A DNA stretch of 7,451 nt from Burkholderiales bacterium (GCA_026461645.1 JAPJMP010000175.1:1-7451); one strand, 5' to 3'; counted from the stretch's first letter, positions 1 to 7,449 are shown. Notes: generated from the sequence alone by a model not told the origin. A program made the numbers and translations.

Positions 1-543
1 ATTTGCTCCTAAAACTTCTAATTGATATAAATTAGATTTAGTTTTAAATTTACCTAATTGAATTTCAAAGCTGATATCCGTTTTATTTAGCCAACAGTTA
101 TCACTGATCCAAGGATTAGGTAATTCATGTTGCGAGTTTTCAATAAAAACTTGTTTAAATAAACCTAAATGATAATTTAAACTTATACCACAACCATTAA
201 TTCCTAAATTGGCAATTGCATCAAGAAAGCAAGCGGCTAATCGGCCCAACCCGCCATTACCTAATGATGGTTCAGGTTCCAGTTGCTCTAAATCTTCAAT
301 ATTTTTGCCGTTTTTTTGTAAATATTCTTTTATTTCTTCATAAGCATTTAATTTGATGAGATTGCTGCGTAAAAGTTTTCCGATAAGAAATTCACTAGAA
401 ATATAATATAATTTTCTTATACCACTAATATCTTCCTTAGTTTTGACTAGTGCTTTAACAGTTTTAACTAGTGATGCATATAATTGTTCATTACTTGCAT
501 CTTGAATAGGTGTAATTAAATTTTTTCCCCAAAGTTGTTGCAT
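1..543 (-). CDS. glgP: Glycogen/maltodextrin phosphorylase, N-terminal part (runs off left edge)
   Basis: Reading the minus strand from the ATG at 543-541 gives 181 uninterrupted codons to the window edge; the C-terminal three quarters, including the PLP-binding lysine, lie outside. The family (GT35) phosphorolyses terminal alpha-1,4 links of glycogen or maltodextrin to glucose-1-phosphate in the cytoplasm. Visible hallmarks are Y-Y-I-S-S-E-F-L-I-G (residues 46-55, family form YYLSxEFLIGR), LGNGGLGRLAACFLD (94-108), the glycine-rich substrate/PLP-pocket signature, and SLNYHLGLFKQVF (121-133). Only about 45 residues precede the YYIS motif, as in the short phosphorylases of roughly 750-800 residues that lack the long regulatory N-terminus of animal enzymes. 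An AAAAGGA Shine-Dalgarno lies 11 bases upstream of the start. The gene diverges from glgB. Orthologues are called glgP or malP; which substrate is preferred cannot be told from this fragment. Confidence 0.95.
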   Translation of the reverse strand, partial: MQQLWGKNLITPIQDASNEQLYASLVKTVKALVKTKEDISGIRKLYYISSEFLIGKLLRSNLIKLNAYEEIKEYLQKNGKNIEDLEQLEPEPSLGNGGLGRLAACFLDAIANLGINGCGISLNYHLGLFKQVFIENSQHELPNPWISDNCWLNKTDISFEIQLGKFKTKSNLYQLEVLGAN

Positions 544-652
544 TATGTTCTAAATCCTTTTACGATTAAAAAGCATATTGATTATTCCATTTAGAGCGCT
601 AAAATAAATAATTATTTTACCATTTTTTGCAAATAATAATTAATCTATTGCA

Positions 653-661
653 TGCTATAAT
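653..661 (+). promoter_or_regulatory. Extended -10 promoter element for the glgB operon
   Basis: TGCTATAAT combines a consensus -10 hexamer (TATAAT, 656-661) with the TG extension one base upstream. The expected -35 position (about 633-638) reads ATAATA, a poor match, which extended -10 promoters tolerate. Transcription would start near 668, giving a leader of about 33 bases before the glgB ATG. It is the best promoter candidate upstream of glgB. Confidence 0.6.
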
Positions 662-685
662 TACTTAAGTATGGGTAGCCACTAG

Positions 686-692
686 AAGAAGG
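686..692 (+). promoter_or_regulatory. Ribosome binding site of glgB
   Basis: AAGAAGG lies 8 bases before the ATG at 701 and supports that start. Confidence 0.7.
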
Positions 693-700
693 TTTAAATT

Positions 701-2602
701 ATGCCGCAAATAAATTTAATTGAACAAATAGATGAGTATCTCTTTCACGAAGGTAAACATATTTTTGCCTATATGTTTATGGGCGCTCATGTAATTGAGC
801 AAAACGGCATTAGTGGAGTTAAATTTACAACATGGGCACCAAATGCTAATAATGTATGGCTGGTTGGTGACTTTAGTTATTGGCAGGTAGATGATCGATA
901 TAGGTTAAAATTAATCAATTATGGTGGGCTATGGAGTATATTTATTCCTCACCTGGGTCATGGAACTAAATATAAATTTGCTGTCCAAAATAAGTATACA
1001 TTAGGTACCCGGTATAAAGCAGATCCGTATGCCTTTTATTCAGAATTAAGACCTGCAACCTCTTCAATTGTCTATCAACATATTGATTTTAAATGGGAAG
1101 ATCAATATTGGCTTGAGCAAAGAGCTACAACAAATTTGGATGCTAGGCCAATGAATATATACGAATTACATTTAGCCTCGTGGCGGACGAATAATGGTAA
1201 ATTTTTATCCTATGCCGAAATAGCTGAACTATTACCTAAATATATACAAGAAATGGGATATACGCATGTAGAAATAATGCCATTATCAGAACACCCACTA
1301 GATGCCTCATGGGGTTATCAGCCTACTGGATATTACTCGGTTACGAGTCGGCATGGAGAGCCAGATGGTTTAAAAATATTGATCAATAAATTACATAAAA
1401 ATAATATTGGAGTTATATTAGATTGGGTACCAGGACATTTTTGTAAGGATGAGCATGGCTTAATTAATTTCGATGGACAGGCCTGCTATGAATATCAGTC
1501 TAATAAAAAAGCTAATAATAAAGATTGGGGCACACATAATTTTGATTTAGGACGTAATGAAGTTAAAACCTTTTTAATTTCCAATGCTATATATTGGTTT
1601 AAAGAATTTCATTTTGATGGCATTCGTGTAGATGCGGTATCAAATATTTTATATTTAAATTATGCCAAAAATGATGGCGAATGGGAAGCAAATATTTATG
1701 GTGGCAAAGAAAATATCGAAGGTATCAATTTTTTACGTGAACTAAATGCAGTGATTAAACATAATTGTCAAGGAGCAATTACTATAGCTGAAGAATCTTC
1801 AGCTTGGCCAAATATAACACTTGATGTTGCCCATGGCGGACTAGGTTTTAACTACAAGTGGAATATGGGGTGGATGAATGACACCTTAAGATACGTAATT
1901 AAAGATGCAGTTTATAGAAAGCATCATCATAATCAAATTAATTTTTCTATGGTTTATAATTATTCAGAGAAATTTATTTTGGCTATATCACATGATGAAG
2001 TAGTACACGGCAAGAAATCACTAATAAATAAAATGTGGGGTGATTTATGGAGCAAATTTGCCGGTTTAAAACTTTATTTAACCTATATGCATGGACACCC
2101 GGGAAAAAAATTAATATTTATGGGCTGCGAATTTGGACAGTTTGTTGAATGGCGAGAATATGAACAATTACAGTGGCAAATAATTGATAAATTTCATACA
2201 CATGCAGAGATATTAAGATTTTCCAAAGCATTAAATCAGTTTTATTTGCTGCATAAACCTTTATGGGAGCTTGATTTTGCTACTGCTGGTTTTGAATGGA
2301 TTGATGCAAATAATAGTCATCAAAGTATTTTATCCTTTATTCGTTATGCACAAAATAAACAGGATTGTTTAATTTATGTATGTAATTTTACGCCGTTAGT
2401 CTATCATAACTATAATATTGGAGTGCCCTATAGTGGTACATATATTGAAGTCTTTAATACTGATGAATTAAATTATGGTGGTTCAGGGCAGTTAAACCAA
2501 GAGCATAAAGTTAGTTTTATGCATCAATTTAAACACTTTAATTATTCTATTGCAATAACAGTTCCGCCATTAGCGGTAACGGTATTTAAATATGTTAACT
2601 AA
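701..2602 (+). CDS. glgB: 1,4-alpha-glucan branching enzyme (GH13_9)
   Basis: This 633-residue cytoplasmic enzyme would cut an alpha-1,4 glucan chain and rejoin the piece as an alpha-1,6 branch. Domains in order are a CBM48/E-set N domain around F-x-x-W-A-P-N-A and V-G-D-F-S-Y-W (residues 42-61), a GH13 (beta/alpha)8 barrel, and a C-terminal beta domain ending in the typical V-P-P-L-A-V-T-V-F. The conserved GH13 regions are intact: I, DWVPGHF (241-247); [10 protein letters not shown] (306-313) with nucleophile D311; III, AEES with acid/base E364; [11 protein letters not shown] with transition-state Asp D432. The downstream [15 protein letters not shown] segment is also branching-enzyme-specific. 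The length fits the forms lacking the extra N1 domain of E. coli GlgB. No signal peptide is present. It is the first gene of the apparent glgB-pullulanase-MFS operon. Confidence 0.97.
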   Translation: MPQINLIEQIDEYLFHEGKHIFAYMFMGAHVIEQNGISGVKFTTWAPNANNVWLVGDFSYWQVDDRYRLKLINYGGLWSIFIPHLGHGTKYKFAVQNKYTLGTRYKADPYAFYSELRPATSSIVYQHIDFKWEDQYWLEQRATTNLDARPMNIYELHLASWRTNNGKFLSYAEIAELLPKYIQEMGYTHVEIMPLSEHPLDASWGYQPTGYYSVTSRHGEPDGLKILINKLHKNNIGVILDWVPGHFCKDEHGLINFDGQACYEYQSNKKANNKDWGTHNFDLGRNEVKTFLISNAIYWFKEFHFDGIRVDAVSNILYLNYAKNDGEWEANIYGGKENIEGINFLRELNAVIKHNCQGAITIAEESSAWPNITLDVAHGGLGFNYKWNMGWMNDTLRYVIKDAVYRKHHHNQINFSMVYNYSEKFILAISHDEVVHGKKSLINKMWGDLWSKFAGLKLYLTYMHGHPGKKLIFMGCEFGQFVEWREYEQLQWQIIDKFHTHAEILRFSKALNQFYLLHKPLWELDFATAGFEWIDANNSHQSILSFIRYAQNKQDCLIYVCNFTPLVYHNYNIGVPYSGTYIEVFNTDELNYGGSGQLNQEHKVSFMHQFKHFNYSIAITVPPLAVTVFKYVN

Positions 2603-5474
2603 TAAAAACCTCATCATCAAAGCATCCACTAATGAAATCTTTATTGATTATCCGCTTGAAGTGGTTGTAGTTGAGCTTCTTGAAGATAGTACCGTAAAAG
2701 TAATCAATGATTTTACTTGGGAAGCTTATCCTAATTATCAAGTTACGCAAACTAATAATATTTTTACTTTTCATTTAAAACCTAAATTAGCTAATTTTTT
2801 TAAAAGAAAAACCAAAAAATATAAACATGGTGATGAAGTTACACTTAAGGGTTATCAAGCAGCAACAGGAATTTTTATTAGTCGAGTATTTAAAATCAAT
2901 GTTTGTAAATTTACTGGCAAATTAGTGCATTTTATACAACCAAATATGGAGTATAAGGGAAATAATTTTAGCTGGAATTTATGGTGTTATAATCAAGACG
3001 GCATAGATGCAGCAGCGTATGATTTTGAATTTGAGAGCGAATACGGACTAGTAGCGCAGACTAATAAAGATTATGTAATTGTGCGAAAAAAATCTTGGGG
3101 AGAGCAGTGGCTGGATGAATGGGCAGAGCAAACTCCAAGCTTTAAAATGGAAGCAAATTTAACTAATTATTATTTAATTAACGGCTATAATAAAATTTTT
3201 ACTAGTTTAGCTGAAGTAATATTATGTTTAAACCCGCGTATTGAATTTGCTGTTATGGATGATGCTTCACAGATTAAGGCATATTTATCACACCCACCAC
3301 AAATTGATACCATTTTTAGTGTAGTAATTAATCATCAAGTATGTCCTAATATTCAGTACACTATTATGCATAAAGAAATTACTTTTACCCATGTTGAACA
3401 GCATTTGCTAGCCAATGATTTAGTTGAAATTAGGACGAATAAAACCTACCCACCGCAAAAAGTTTTACTGCGTAAATATTTAGATAATTTTAGCTATGAT
3501 AAGGATGATTTAGGCATAACCTTTAAACATCAAATGATTCAATTAAAGTTATGGGCACCTACAGCCATCAAGGCTGAGATTATGATATATTATACTCGCG
3601 ACCAGGATATAGAACAAGCAAGTTATATTTATGCGATGGAGTATGATAAGAAGCATGGACTTTATACTGCAGAAATTGAGCAAATGGATCATGAAAATAG
3701 ATATTATTTATATAAATTACAGTTTTATGAATTTAACTTATTGGGCGAATGTCAAATTAAAACAAATTATGTTGTAGATCCATATGCTATTGGTGCTGCA
3801 GTTAATGGCCAACGTGGAGTTTTATTAAATATTAATTCAAATCCAGTAACTCCACGCCAATGGCATGATGAAAACAAATCAAATATTCGCTGGCAAGATG
3901 AATTTTGTAATCCAATTATTTATGAATTACATGTTCGTGATTTTACGTGGCAACAAAATAGCGGAGTTAATCCACTATTTCGTGGCAAGTTTATGGGGTT
4001 AACACAGGATGGAACTTTTTATGCTGATGCAAATAATGCAACTAAAGTAACCACTGGAATTGATCATTTAGTTGAGTTAGGCATTACACATGTACATTTA
4101 TTGCCGATATTTGATTTTGCAACTGTGGATGAAACAGTAACTGATCAAAGCAATAATCGTAATTGGGGTTATGACCCACAAAACTATAATATTCCGGAAG
4201 GCAGTTATTCATTAAATCCTTATGATGCTGGATTTAGAATTTTTGAAACGCGAATGATGATCAATAAATTTCATGTTAATGGCATTAAAGTAGTAATGGA
4301 TGTAGTTTATAACCATATGTTTAGCACTAAGTATTTAGAAGAAATTGTTCCAGGGTATTTTTTTAGAAGTGATGAGTATGGCAAATTGACTAATGGTTCT
4401 GGTTGTGGTAATGAATTAGCCACAGAAAGAAAAATGGTTGGAAAATTAGTTGTAGATTCAATTTTACATTGGCAAAAGAATTATAAAATTGATGGGATTA
4501 GGTTAGATTTAATGGAGTTAATTGATTTTGACACCATGCAAATGATTGTTAAAAAAACGCAATCACTAAATCCTAAATTTTTAATTTATGGTGAGCCGTG
4601 GAAAGCTGGTTATTCGCCATTACAAAATGCAACCTATAAAACGCGCCAAAAAAATAAAAATTTTGCAATTTTTAACGATGTTTTTCGTGACGCAATTAGA
4701 GGAAATAATAATTTATCGCATGGTTTTGTTAGCGGACAACCACATAATTATAATATTAATCTTAATATAATTGAAGGTTTAAAGGGATCAATTAACACTT
4801 TGACCGCTAACCCTTTAGAATCAGTAAATTATGTTGATGCCCATGATAACTATACTTTATGGGACCAAATTGAGAAAAGTCATTATCAAAATATTGAAGC
4901 AGGTAAATTTCAATTAAATATTCATGAGAATATTTTGGATGATGTTTTAGTGCGAAAGAATTTATTGGCACTAGCTTTGGTTTTATTCGCACAAGGAATA
5001 CCATTTTTACATGGCGGGGTAGAAATATTGCGAACAAAGCAAGGAGAACATAATAGTTATAAAGGCAATGATGTAATTAATATGTTGCATTGGGAAAATA
5101 AATTAAAATTTAAGCCAGTATTTGATTATATTAAGGGTTTAATTGAATTAAGAAAACAACATCCAGCTTTTAATATGCAATCCTCTTATGAGGTTCTAGA
5201 GCATTTACATGTCTACCCTGCTTATAATGATGTCGGTTCTGGTGTTATAATTTATCATTTAAAAGATTATCCCAATAGTGATAGCTGGAATAATATTATT
5301 ATAATTTTTAATGCAACAAGCATTGATGATTATGAAATTAATAATTTGGTTCCGCCTGCTATTTGGAATATTGTGGTTAATCACCAGCAAGCAGGAACAG
5401 CAATTATTGCTGTTGCCAATAAAGGTGAATTACCTAAAATGAGAGCACATTCAATATTGGTGATATATAATTAG
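2592..5474 (+). CDS. pulA: Type I pullulanase (alpha-glucan debranching enzyme) with CBM41-like and CBM48 modules
   Basis: The 960-residue product should hydrolyse alpha-1,6 branch points of glycogen-type glucans. Residues 1 to about 108 form a beta-rich segment I do not recognise. Residues 110-175 resemble CBM41 (VHFIQP at 112-117, W-N-L-W at 128-131, V-I-V-R-K-K and W169/W173). A CBM48-like domain lies near 306-410 (L-W-A-P-T at 320-324). The GH13 barrel follows. The type I pullulanase signature reads RNWGYDP (523-529), with Arg where the consensus has Tyr. Catalytic regions are intact: DVVYNH (570-575), DGIRLD with nucleophile D639, YGEPW with acid/base E668, and DAHDN with D752. No signal peptide is visible, so it is probably cytoplasmic, unlike secreted CBM41 pullulanases. 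The ATG overlaps the end of glgB by 11 bases, with only a weak Shine-Dalgarno, suggesting translational coupling. Francisella calls its equivalent pulB. Confidence 0.93.
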   Translation: MLTNKNLIIKASTNEIFIDYPLEVVVVELLEDSTVKVINDFTWEAYPNYQVTQTNNIFTFHLKPKLANFFKRKTKKYKHGDEVTLKGYQAATGIFISRVFKINVCKFTGKLVHFIQPNMEYKGNNFSWNLWCYNQDGIDAAAYDFEFESEYGLVAQTNKDYVIVRKKSWGEQWLDEWAEQTPSFKMEANLTNYYLINGYNKIFTSLAEVILCLNPRIEFAVMDDASQIKAYLSHPPQIDTIFSVVINHQVCPNIQYTIMHKEITFTHVEQHLLANDLVEIRTNKTYPPQKVLLRKYLDNFSYDKDDLGITFKHQMIQLKLWAPTAIKAEIMIYYTRDQDIEQASYIYAMEYDKKHGLYTAEIEQMDHENRYYLYKLQFYEFNLLGECQIKTNYVVDPYAIGAAVNGQRGVLLNINSNPVTPRQWHDENKSNIRWQDEFCNPIIYELHVRDFTWQQNSGVNPLFRGKFMGLTQDGTFYADANNATKVTTGIDHLVELGITHVHLLPIFDFATVDETVTDQSNNRNWGYDPQNYNIPEGSYSLNPYDAGFRIFETRMMINKFHVNGIKVVMDVVYNHMFSTKYLEEIVPGYFFRSDEYGKLTNGSGCGNELATERKMVGKLVVDSILHWQKNYKIDGIRLDLMELIDFDTMQMIVKKTQSLNPKFLIYGEPWKAGYSPLQNATYKTRQKNKNFAIFNDVFRDAIRGNNNLSHGFVSGQPHNYNINLNIIEGLKGSINTLTANPLESVNYVDAHDNYTLWDQIEKSHYQNIEAGKFQLNIHENILDDVLVRKNLLALALVLFAQGIPFLHGGVEILRTKQGEHNSYKGNDVINMLHWENKLKFKPVFDYIKGLIELRKQHPAFNMQSSYEVLEHLHVYPAYNDVGSGVIIYHLKDYPNSDSWNNIIIIFNATSIDDYEINNLVPPAIWNIVVNHQQAGTAIIAVANKGELPKMRAHSILVIYN

Positions 5475-5492
5475 TGAGTTGCAAATTTTTCT

Positions 5493-5498
5493 AAAAGG
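5493..5498 (+). promoter_or_regulatory. Ribosome binding site of the MFS gene
   Basis: AAAAGG lies 9 bases before the ATG at 5508. It chooses that start over an out-of-frame ATG at 5504, which opens only an 11-codon frame. The 33-base gap after the pullulanase stop shows no terminator, so the gene is probably co-transcribed. Confidence 0.6.
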
Positions 5499-5507
5499 TT
5501 TTAATGT

Positions 5508-6731
5508 ATGAATTATGTAGCGGCAACAAACGACAATAAAAATCTTAAATACACAATTTTATTATTATGTCTTGGTTATTTTATTGATTTTTATGATTTA
5601 ACAATTTTCTCGGCACGTTATGCCACTATTATTCCTGATTTATTTAATATAACCAATACCACAGCGATTCAACTGCTATACATTAAAATTACTAATTTTT
5701 ACACTGTGGGTATAGTTTTGGGTTGTATTTGTTTTGGGGTGCTTGGAGATAAATTTGGGCGAATGGTAATTATTAAATTAAGTATTATTATTTATTCTTT
5801 AGCAATATTTTTTAGTATTTTTACGCATTCAACTACGGTGTTTATTGGCTTAAGGTTTCTTTCTGGCTTTGGTCTTGCCACAGAGTTTTCGACATCCAGT
5901 ATCTTAATCGCTGAATTATTAGTCAAAAATAAAGAAATGAACAAGAAATTATCGCTGCTATATTTCTCCGGCATTTTAGGTGGAATATGTGCCACCTTTC
6001 TTGGTACCATATCGTGGAAAATTATGTTTTTATTTGGCAGTTTATTTGGCATTATCATTTATGTTTTAAGAAGAAGACTTATTGAATCAACAATGTTTTT
6101 AAATCTACCGCCTTTTCTTAAAGTTCAAGGGAGCCTTATTCAATTATTTAATTCATTACCAAAATTAATAAAATTGATTAGACTTATTATTTTAATTGTT
6201 CCGTTTTATTTATTAATTAGTATTATGTTTATTTATCCTAGCTATATGACAATTAATTTGCCATTATCCCAGGCCATTACTTTATTGCTAATTGGGTTTT
6301 TTATTGGTAACATTATCAGCACAATTTGTGCTGGAATACTAATTCCCAAATTAAATAGTTATAATAAGTATATTTGGGGTAGTTTACTATTATTTGCAAT
6401 TATTATGCCGGGTTTTACTTTTGTTACAGATAATACATTCTTATCATACTGTATTTTATTGGGATTGTTAGGTGGAGGTTATCCGGTAATCTGGGTACAA
6501 GTGGTTATGAAAAATTATGGAACTAATCAAAGAAGTACCGCAACTAATTTTTTATACGCAATGGGTCGTGGTAGCGGCATTTTGCTAAATTTGATAATTA
6601 GCGCATTACTTGCACATAAATATTTTATTCCTTATGCATATTTGTTAATTATTGGTGTAATTGCTTTAGTTGGCATGAGCTTATTTTTTTCACAAGAGAA
6701 ATATACGACAAGTTTGCCAACAATTGAATAA
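5508..6731 (+). CDS. Major facilitator superfamily transporter, substrate unknown
   Basis: This 407-residue inner-membrane protein has about twelve hydrophobic segments, roughly at 15-34, 60-80, 87-105, 110-137, 147-167, 170-187, 226-245, 255-278, 287-305, 310-332, 344-367 and 374-394. The MFS motif A in loop 2-3 reads GDKFGR (80-85). TM1 carries D26 and D30 in Y-F-I-D-F-Y-D-L, and TM4 has R115 and E126 in RFLSGFGLATEF. After TM6, RRRLIESTMF (188-197) resembles the R-x-x-x-E-S-P-x-F element of the MHS, aromatic-acid and sugar-porter branches. The first half fits proton symporters of the MHS/AAHS type better than classical maltose permeases, but the substrate cannot be assigned. Its position 33 bases behind the pullulanase gene, on the same strand, suggests co-transcription with the glycogen genes. 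A sugar or a downstream metabolite is possible but unproven. Confidence 0.88.
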   Translation: MNYVAATNDNKNLKYTILLLCLGYFIDFYDLTIFSARYATIIPDLFNITNTTAIQLLYIKITNFYTVGIVLGCICFGVLGDKFGRMVIIKLSIIIYSLAIFFSIFTHSTTVFIGLRFLSGFGLATEFSTSSILIAELLVKNKEMNKKLSLLYFSGILGGICATFLGTISWKIMFLFGSLFGIIIYVLRRRLIESTMFLNLPPFLKVQGSLIQLFNSLPKLIKLIRLIILIVPFYLLISIMFIYPSYMTINLPLSQAITLLLIGFFIGNIISTICAGILIPKLNSYNKYIWGSLLLFAIIMPGFTFVTDNTFLSYCILLGLLGGGYPVIWVQVVMKNYGTNQRSTATNFLYAMGRGSGILLNLIISALLAHKYFIPYAYLLIIGVIALVGMSLFFSQEKYTTSLPTIE

Positions 6732-6742
6732 AATATAAGGAA

Positions 6743-7177
6743 TTAAACAGTCTTAGCCATAATATCATGTATATCAGCACCATAACGCCATACACGATCT
6801 ACATACTCATCACCCCAATCTTCGATAAGCAAATTCATCTGAAAAACTAATTCTTCATCACTAATTTCACCACGGGAAAAAGGATTTTCTGGTTCATGAT
6901 GAATAAAATCTTTGGCGAATAAAGTTTGACACATGTCAAAATAAGCTTTAGTATGTAAAATGTAGGCATGCCACACATCATCAAGATAATGTAGACTATC
7001 CATAATTAATTCTTTGTTATAATCCTGCTCACACCGCATTGCGGTATATAACCAACACATAAAATCATTAAACCATTGTTTACTTTGAGCATAAGTCCAG
7101 CGATTTTCAGACATTAATCTATAAATAGTTGGCTCGTGATTCCAACTTTTGATAACTTCTTTATTGGGTAATTGCAT
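6743..7177 (-). CDS. GRDP-like (DUF1399-type) small protein with DDVWH and IHHEP motifs
   Basis: This is a 144-residue acidic, soluble protein without signal peptide or membrane segment. The core (residues 62-96) reads LDDVWHAYILHT (65-76), Y79, C83 and FIHHEP (91-96). It matches, from memory, the W-H-x-x-I-L-x-T-x-x-Y-x-x-x-C ... H-H-x-P signature of bacterial proteins annotated as glycine-rich-domain-containing-protein-like. Their biochemical role is unknown to me. The conserved histidines (H70, H93, H94) could bind metal, which is inference. The ATG at 7177 is preferred because GGA lies 8 bases upstream. A longer frame opening with TTG at 7207 would start inside the terminator stem and has no Shine-Dalgarno of its own. 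The gene follows the Cys-rich peptide gene on the same strand, separated by a terminator, so it is probably expressed by read-through. Its stop lies 11 bases from the convergent MFS stop. Confidence 0.8.
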   Translation of the reverse strand: MQLPNKEVIKSWNHEPTIYRLMSENRWTYAQSKQWFNDFMCWLYTAMRCEQDYNKELIMDSLHYLDDVWHAYILHTKAYFDMCQTLFAKDFIHHEPENPFSRGEISDEELVFQMNLLIEDWGDEYVDRVWRYGADIHDIMAKTV

Positions 7178-7188
7178 TCTGATATTCC

Positions 7189-7220
7189 AAAAATAAAGCA
7201 GTTTCAAAGAAACTGCTTTA
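7189..7220 (-). terminator. Rho-independent terminator/attenuator after the Cys-rich peptide gene
   Basis: On the minus strand, TAAAGCAGTTTC-TTT-GAAACTGCTTTA forms a perfect 12-bp stem with a 3-base loop (7194-7220), followed by TTTTT (7193-7189). It begins 4 bases after the peptide stop codon. The ribosome binding site of the 144-residue gene follows the T-run immediately, so any expression of that gene from the upstream promoter needs read-through. In the plus direction there is no T-run, so it acts one way only. Confidence 0.85.
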
Positions 7221-7224
7221 AAAC

Positions 7225-7323
7225 TTAGTTTTTGCTATGGCAGCTTTTCTTTTTAGAACAAGAAGATGCCTTACAAGCAGAAGATAATTTGCCAAGATTT
7301 AAAAGTTTTTGAGTTGTCGTCAT
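7225..7323 (-). CDS. 32-residue Cys/Lys/Ser-rich peptide
   Basis: A short ORF encodes a 32-residue basic peptide. A Thr/Leu-containing N-terminal half of about 16 residues is followed by CKASSCSKKKSCHSKN, with Cys at 17, 22 and 28 (C-x4-C-x5-C) and a His next to the last Cys. There is no hydrophobic signal or membrane segment. The case for a real gene is contextual: a consensus-like promoter, AAAGGA 8 bases before the ATG, and a strong terminator 4 bases after the stop, all in register. I do not recognise the family. A precursor of a modified peptide (leader then Cys-rich core) or a small metal-binding peptide are the two readings that fit. A regulatory leader peptide for the downstream gene is less likely, because its terminator has no visible alternative fold. 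Confidence 0.78.
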   Translation of the reverse strand: MTTTQKLLNLGKLSSACKASSCSKKKSCHSKN

Positions 7324-7331
7324 AATTAAAG

Positions 7332-7337
7332 TCCTTT
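7332..7337 (-). promoter_or_regulatory. Ribosome binding site of the Cys-rich peptide gene
   Basis: AAAGGA on the minus strand sits 8 bases before the ATG at 7323, the best-placed Shine-Dalgarno in the window. It is the main support for translation of this very short ORF. Confidence 0.75.
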
Positions 7338-7352
7338 ATTAAATAAAATAAT

Positions 7353-7372
7353 AAAAACATCTATACAGATGC
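7353..7372 (-). promoter_or_regulatory. Small leader hairpin with T-run upstream of the Cys-rich peptide
   Basis: On the minus strand CATCT-GTAT-AGATG (7371-7358) forms a 5-bp stem, six with a flanking G-U pair. It is followed directly by TTTTT (7357-7353) and further AT-rich sequence. It lies in the untranslated leader between promoter and ribosome binding site. It could be a weak intrinsic terminator (attenuator) or an mRNA-stabilising hairpin. The short stem makes this tentative. Confidence 0.35.
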
Positions 7373-7420
7373 AACTACACACTAACTAAAAATCAGATTC
7401 TTAATTAATGCATAGAATTC

Positions 7421-7449
7421 ATTATACACTATTTTAAAACAGGTGTAGA
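7421..7449 (-). promoter_or_regulatory. Sigma-70-type promoter of the Cys-rich peptide unit
   Basis: On the minus strand, TATAAT (7426-7421) is a consensus -10, with TCTACA (7449-7444, four of six matches to TTGACA) 17 bases upstream. Transcription would start near 7414, giving a leader of about 90 bases. This is the most complete promoter in the window and implies strong expression of the 32-residue peptide. Confidence 0.7.

Larger units (their letters stand above)
544..700. promoter_or_regulatory. Divergent intergenic region between phosphorylase and glgB
   Basis: This 157-base AT-rich spacer must hold the start signals for both divergent genes. It contains two short dyads: TTTAG-AGCG-CTAAA (590-603) and, directly after, an 18-base near-palindrome AAAATAAATAATTATTTT (601-618, one mismatched pair). 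Either could be an operator for a shared regulator, but AT-rich DNA yields such dyads by chance. On the minus strand TGGTAAAAT (614-622) could serve as an extended -10 for the phosphorylase gene, though no good -35 sits upstream of it. No RNA gene or small ORF with a credible start was seen here. Confidence 0.5.

Noticed and set aside
627..661. TTGCAA at 627-632 as the -35 of the glgB promoter
   Set aside because: The spacing to TATAAT would be 23 bases, too long for a sigma-70 promoter; the extended -10 alone is a better reading.
2563..2575. CCGC-CATTA-GCGG hairpin near the end of glgB
   Set aside because: The stem is only 4 bp with no T-run, and it lies in conserved coding sequence for the C-terminal VPPLAV segment.
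4588..4770. Plus-strand 60-codon open frame inside the pullulanase gene
   Set aside because: It lies wholly within the catalytic-domain coding sequence in another frame and has low-complexity Ile/Lys composition; it is a shadow frame.
4807..5037. Minus-strand 76-codon open frame inside the pullulanase gene
   Set aside because: It is antisense to the conserved region IV coding sequence and shows no recognisable domain or independent signals.
5504..5539. ATG four bases upstream of the MFS start
   Set aside because: It is out of frame with the transporter and stops after 11 codons; spacing to the Shine-Dalgarno (5 bases) is also poorer than for the ATG at 5508.
5792..6058. Minus-strand 88-codon open frame inside the MFS gene
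   Set aside because: It is antisense to membrane segments 3-6; opposite-strand open frames are common there because of the codon bias.
7225..7449. Toxin-antitoxin pair (32-residue peptide plus 144-residue protein)
   Set aside because: The peptide has no hydrophobic span of a type I toxin, and the downstream protein has no DNA-binding or known antitoxin features.
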